Source of the DNA: an uncultured Prevotella sp.
GTDB lineage: Bacteria; Bacteroidota; Bacteroidia; Bacteroidales; Bacteroidaceae
Assembly (NCBI GenBank): GCA_900557255.1
Contig: USSA01000121.1
Location: forward strand, 1-8,736
DNA: 8,736 bases
Direction of reading: 5' to 3'
Below the pieces are notes generated by a model. That model ran no database searches. It saw only the letters and a list, made by a program, of their open reading frames with translations, and had not been told where the DNA came from. Positions 6,165 to 8,736 of this stretch are shown here, piece by piece; positions within the stretch are counted from its first letter, which is position 1; each line of letters starts with the position of its first letter. A program made the position numbers and the translations under genes.

Positions 6165-6800
6165 TTATTCACTAAACAAATGATCAACAACCTCAGAATT
6201 TACTTTTTCTATAGAAGTCTCTATTAAACTTCTCAGTTGAAGAGCATCGGGAATCGAGTCTGAATTCTGATTATGATGATGATTGATATTGATAAAGACA
6301 CCATCATCCACCCCCATTCTTGGTTCAACATCCACATTTGCGACCTGATTATCATCAAGACCAATTCGTAAAGTCAATTTACCACACAAGTGGAAATCGC
6401 TATTCGGTGCGATGTTTCCATTAATAAAATGGTCCCACATCCAAACTTCTGCATTTTCACCTAAACCCAAAATTTCCTTTTCAAAGTTAATTCCAAAGGC
6501 AGACAACGCCATTTTGAATTCAGGATTGATTCTTTTCAATTCGTTTTTTATTGCCTCAACATAACAAACCAAGCTTTCAATATCTTGAGCTTTTACAATA
6601 AGCTTAGCAGGATTAATAATGACCATTGGATATGGTTTATTATTCACTGCAATAGTATAACCTTCAGGTGTCAGTCCATTCACCGTTTCGTATGGCATCC
6701 CAAACAATTCACGGCAAAATTTTCCATCCATCTGCGGCATCATAGCCATTGGTTGATTCCAAACAGCTACATACGACAAACTCATATCTTTCTTTTCCAT
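6165..6800 (-). CDS. Hypothetical protein, first gene of the defence-linked operon, 211 residues
   Basis: Unrecognised soluble protein of 211 residues. The pattern suggests a mixed α/β fold: N-terminal strand (SLSYVAVW, 7-14), strand VNNKPYPMVIINPAKLIVKA (52-71), helix IESLVCYVEAIKNELKRI (74-91), then a strand-rich part GKLTLRIGLDD (140-150) and VANVDVEP (153-160). It continues with DDGVFININHHH (165-176) and a C-terminal helix (186-210). The three histidines after the NIN strand are notable. Length and the final strand-plus-helix layout loosely recall TIGR04255-type proteins found near defence genes, but I see no convincing match. It leads the gene row, about 20 bases after a plausible start point set by the -7 element at 6828-6835. 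The start could be the ATG at 6800 or the one at 6785, which has the AG-rich GAAAAGAAAG just before it. The 103-residue gene follows after 11 bases. Confidence 0.75.
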   Translation of the reverse strand: MEKKDMSLSYVAVWNQPMAMMPQMDGKFCRELFGMPYETVNGLTPEGYTIAVNNKPYPMVIINPAKLIVKAQDIESLVCYVEAIKNELKRINPEFKMALSAFGINFEKEILGLGENAEVWMWDHFINGNIAPNSDFHLCGKLTLRIGLDDNQVANVDVEPRMGVDDGVFININHHHNQNSDSIPDALQLRSLIETSIEKVNSEVVDHLFSE

Positions 6801-6827
6801 TGTTCTGCTATATTATTATTTTTATTG

Positions 6828-6835
6828 CAAAAGTA
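6828..6835 (-). promoter_or_regulatory. Putative Bacteroidetes promoter -7 element of the five-gene block
   Basis: TACTTTTG on the minus strand matches TAnnTTTG exactly, 27 bases before the ATG at 6800. The expected TTTG at 19-21 bases upstream is absent; a TTTG occurs 12 bases upstream, which is too close. It would place transcription start near 6821 and leave a short A-rich leader. The surrounding 6836-6958 interval holds no gene and is very AT-rich. Confidence 0.5.
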
Positions 6836-6958
6836 ATCAAAATCCATCAAAGTTGGTTATTTTTTATTGATTTTTATTAGTTTTTCACCATAAAATCTAT
6901 ATTTACCTCATATTCTCGATTCTGAATCCTCAAAATTGCAGAGTTGTAACAGAATTCA

Positions 6959-7147
6959 CTATATTCTATCCAACTTAATACATCTCGATAATATATACCC
7001 TATCCTCTCCTCAAACTTACTCAAAGTAAATTCTTGTTCAAACTTCTCCTTTCCTACTATTCCCATATCCTCACGGAGCTCTCTGTCTTTCAACAGCATT
7101 TCTATCATATCAGCCAACGTAAGTATCCGCTCAACGCCGTATTGCAT
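6959..7147 (-). pseudogene. C-terminal remnant of a GT4-type (Glycos_transf_1) glycosyltransferase
   Basis: Only the last 62 codons remain. The translation has the typical end of a GT4 retaining glycosyltransferase: LADMIEMLLKDRELREDMG (10-28), then GKEKFEQEFTLSKFEERIGYIL (32-53), matching the usual pattern of a 'ADAIxxLLxDxELRxxMG...vxxxFsxxxxxxxxxxxY' helix pair. The ATG at 7147 is not a real start: an in-frame TGA lies two codons upstream, and the Rossmann domains and EX7E motif that should precede this tail are missing. The IS66 transposase gene begins 135 bases to the right, so the rest of the glycosyltransferase was probably separated by that insertion or deleted. Originally it would belong with the WecG-like and nucleotidyltransferase genes in a polysaccharide locus on the same strand. 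Confidence 0.72.
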
Positions 7148-7172
7148 ATCTCAAAAAAATGTTGTACCTTTG
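7142..7172 (+). promoter_or_regulatory. Strong Bacteroidetes-type promoter at the IS66 end
   Basis: TTG (7142-7144), then 20 bases, then TACCTTTG (7165-7172) match the Bacteroidetes -33/-7 consensus with correct spacing. It points to the right, into the 3' end of the transposase gene in antisense, and no plus-strand gene follows. Its place near the edge of the element suggests it may be a terminal-repeat copy of the promoter that drives the transposition genes from the other end. Confidence 0.6.
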
Positions 7173-7221
7173 CACGGCGGCATCATTTTTCTAATTTTGA
7201 GACAAGAATACGCAATTGAGC

Positions 7222-7247
7222 CCTCCATCAGCACAAGCTAATGGAGG
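7222..7247. repeat. Hairpin in the non-coding end of the IS66 element
   Basis: CCTCCAT (7222-7228) pairs with ATGGAGG (7241-7247); after one mismatch, AGC (7230-7232) pairs with GCT (7237-7239) around a four-base loop. It lies about 35 bases after the transposase stop. No T-tract follows, so it may shield the transposase mRNA end or act in cis for transposition rather than terminate transcription. Confidence 0.5.
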
Positions 7248-7282
7248 TTATACCTTAATTTGACTAAATATTAAATTCATTT

Positions 7283-8736
7283 TTATTGTTCCTCATCTTC
7301 CCAAAACTCAGGAAGAAGAGTATAATACTTATCCTCAGGCGTAGAATCTATGTGCTTCAACACATAACAAAGCCAACGCTCAGGATTTTTATCTAGCACC
7401 TTACATGCTCCAAACAAGGAGTACATCATTGCTGCACGCTTACAAGCATCCAAGTCACGGCAGAACAAATAAGCCTTCTTACCCATCACCATGTCACGGA
7501 TCAGGCGTTCGGTATCATTATTATCCAAAGGCATGTCTGGGATGTCTATATAATTGGTCAGCTCTGTATAGTTGCGCAGCATATAGTTCAATGCCTGGTA
7601 TATATTGCTGTCTTTTGGCACATCCAAGATGGCACTTGCAGCCCATAGCTTGAAGTCCTCCCATAGCGGCTCGGCATGGTCCTTCCTGAACTGTGCCTTC
7701 TCCTCGCCCTCAAGTTTCTTCTCCTTTATCATTTCCTCAATCAGGTTAATGTTCTGGTAGAAGAGAATACCTATCTTTGCAAGATTAGGATTTTCCTTTA
7801 AGGCTCGTTCCATTGGTCTTCGGGCATGAACGACACAACGACACAATATGCGACCATTTATCTTCTTCAGCCAATCATAGCCAGAGTAACCATCACATAT
7901 CAGCGCCACACCTTTCCAATCTTTGAGGTTGTCCATGATGTCAGCAGTACCCCTACCATGCTTGTTTTTCGTATTAACCATGAAGATTGGGATGCCTGTC
8001 GCCACAGAACGATATTGAATCAAGTAATGATTTACCGTCTTATGCTTCTCGCAGTCCAATATAGGGAATGGAGAACCATCAGCACCAAGCAGCAAACTGG
8101 ACATTACCCGATCCATCTGCAGATTGTAGAGAGGTTCTATCTTGTCACATACACCCTGATGCCAATCATCCACTGTTGAAGGAGCGAGTGTCAAGCCATC
8201 CTGTTTCATCTTCTTTATCTGCCGGTTAAACGGCTGATGAAGAACATACTTATTACACTCTAACTGCGCCAACAACTCTGCAGAAGCATAACTCTTCCAA
8301 AATACGTCCTCATAGCAAGGAGACTGCAAGAGCTGCTGCATTGGATCATCCTTGCGGCGAACGACAGGACGACGATATGGCTGAACAAAGTAGCGTACAT
8401 TGGCTGGCACTATAAACTCCTGCACCTTGCCTTTGTAAACTATTACATATTCATCCTCATGTCCTATATAGCCTTCAGGCCAAAGTACCTTTTCATCCAA
8501 ACGAGGCATATCCTTTGGTATAGGATTTCGTCCATGCCCCTTCTGTTCCTTCTGGCTATCCACAAGTTTCTTTATAGCCTTGCGCTTGCGATACTCCTCA
8601 CAGAATTCACGACACTCCTGGTAACGTTTCTTTTCCTCATCAGTGAACTCAATCGAAGCCAACACCTTATCATAGATGGTTTCACGTTCTTCCTTACTAA
8701 AGACTACCCGCTCACGCTTTTGAGTAAATATCATTC
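7283..8736 (-). CDS. IS66 family transposase (TnpC), 5' end outside window
   Basis: The visible 483 residues form the catalytic transposase of an IS66 element, which cuts and joins DNA at the element ends. The DDE triad is readable: D219 in LLGADGSPF, D281 in ALICDGYSGYDWL, and E409 in PLDNNDTERLIRD. The CRCVVHARRPMERAL stretch (298-312) and the C-terminal LLPEFW box (473-478) are also family-typical. A first ATG is at 8734, but IS66 transposases normally carry a further N-terminal coiled-coil segment before the region seen here (KRERVVFSKEE corresponds to the 'KSE' region), so the gene probably starts to the right of the window. No frameshift or internal stop is seen, so the protein may be functional. 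Its GC content looks higher than that of the neighbouring five-gene block. Confidence 0.93.
   Translation of the reverse strand, partial: MIFTQKRERVVFSKEERETIYDKVLASIEFTDEEKKRYQECREFCEEYRKRKAIKKLVDSQKEQKGHGRNPIPKDMPRLDEKVLWPEGYIGHEDEYVIVYKGKVQEFIVPANVRYFVQPYRRPVVRRKDDPMQQLLQSPCYEDVFWKSYASAELLAQLECNKYVLHQPFNRQIKKMKQDGLTLAPSTVDDWHQGVCDKIEPLYNLQMDRVMSSLLLGADGSPFPILDCEKHKTVNHYLIQYRSVATGIPIFMVNTKNKHGRGTADIMDNLKDWKGVALICDGYSGYDWLKKINGRILCRCVVHARRPMERALKENPNLAKIGILFYQNINLIEEMIKEKKLEGEEKAQFRKDHAEPLWEDFKLWAASAILDVPKDSNIYQALNYMLRNYTELTNYIDIPDMPLDNNDTERLIRDMVMGKKAYLFCRDLDACKRAAMMYSLFGACKVLDKNPERWLCYVLKHIDSTPEDKYYTLLPEFWEDEEQ

Larger units (their letters stand above)
7148..8736 (-). mobile_element. IS66-family insertion sequence, partial (transposase end)
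   Basis: The element is defined by the IS66 transposase and the abrupt loss of glycosyltransferase coding sequence at about 7147. I cannot fix the exact terminus because the other end, the tnpA and tnpB genes usual for IS66, and the 8-base target duplication lie beyond the window. The left limit given is an estimate; the non-coding end spans roughly 7148-7282. An 8-base inverted pair TCTCAAAA (7149-7156) and TTTTGAGA (7195-7202) lies within it. Confidence 0.65.

Noticed and set aside
7405..8179. Plus-strand open frames of 82 and 117 residues over the transposase gene.
   Set aside because: They lie wholly within the transposase in antisense, with odd composition (many Tyr, His, Thr) and no own start signals; the minus-strand frame carries the DDE motifs.

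Overview
The window looks like a chromosomal accessory region from a member of the Bacteroidales, most likely a Prevotella/Segatella-type organism. The support is indirect. Putative promoters have the Bacteroidetes form (a TAnnTTTG -7 element, in one case with a TTG 20 bases upstream). Most starts lack a Shine-Dalgarno sequence, and the WecG-like plus nucleotidyltransferase pair is common in exopolysaccharide loci of this group. No rRNA, tRNA or CRISPR array is visible.

Region 1 (1-1782, minus strand) is the left block of an exopolysaccharide/capsule locus. It holds a WecG/TagA/CpsF (GT26) glycosyltransferase, followed 3 bases later by an NTP_transf_5-type nucleotidyltransferase that runs off the left edge. 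The nucleotidyltransferase carries an in-frame copy of a degenerate CACAGATT/CACGGATT repeat. Region 2 (1783-2104) holds an orphan 82-residue plus-strand gene convergent with the next block.

Region 3 (2105-6835, minus strand) is an AT-rich block of five co-oriented genes behind a TAnnTTTG promoter element. In transcription order it encodes an unrecognised 211-residue protein, a 103-residue protein, a 185-residue protein with an SNACDLEH motif, a 674-residue SMC/ABC-like AAA ATPase and a 330-residue HNH nuclease. The last two form a Septu (PtuA/PtuB)-like anti-phage pair, tightly coupled by a 14-base overlap with the nuclease ribosome-binding site inside the ATPase gene. A 13-bp perfect inverted repeat separates the first three genes from the pair. 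Whether the three extra genes belong to the same defence system is the main open question.

Region 4 (6836-8736) is damaged sequence. The last ~60 codons of a GT4-type glycosyltransferase abut an IS66-family element, whose transposase (minus strand) fills the right end and continues beyond the window. The layout suggests a polysaccharide locus that received a low-GC defence cassette and was also broken by an IS66 insertion.
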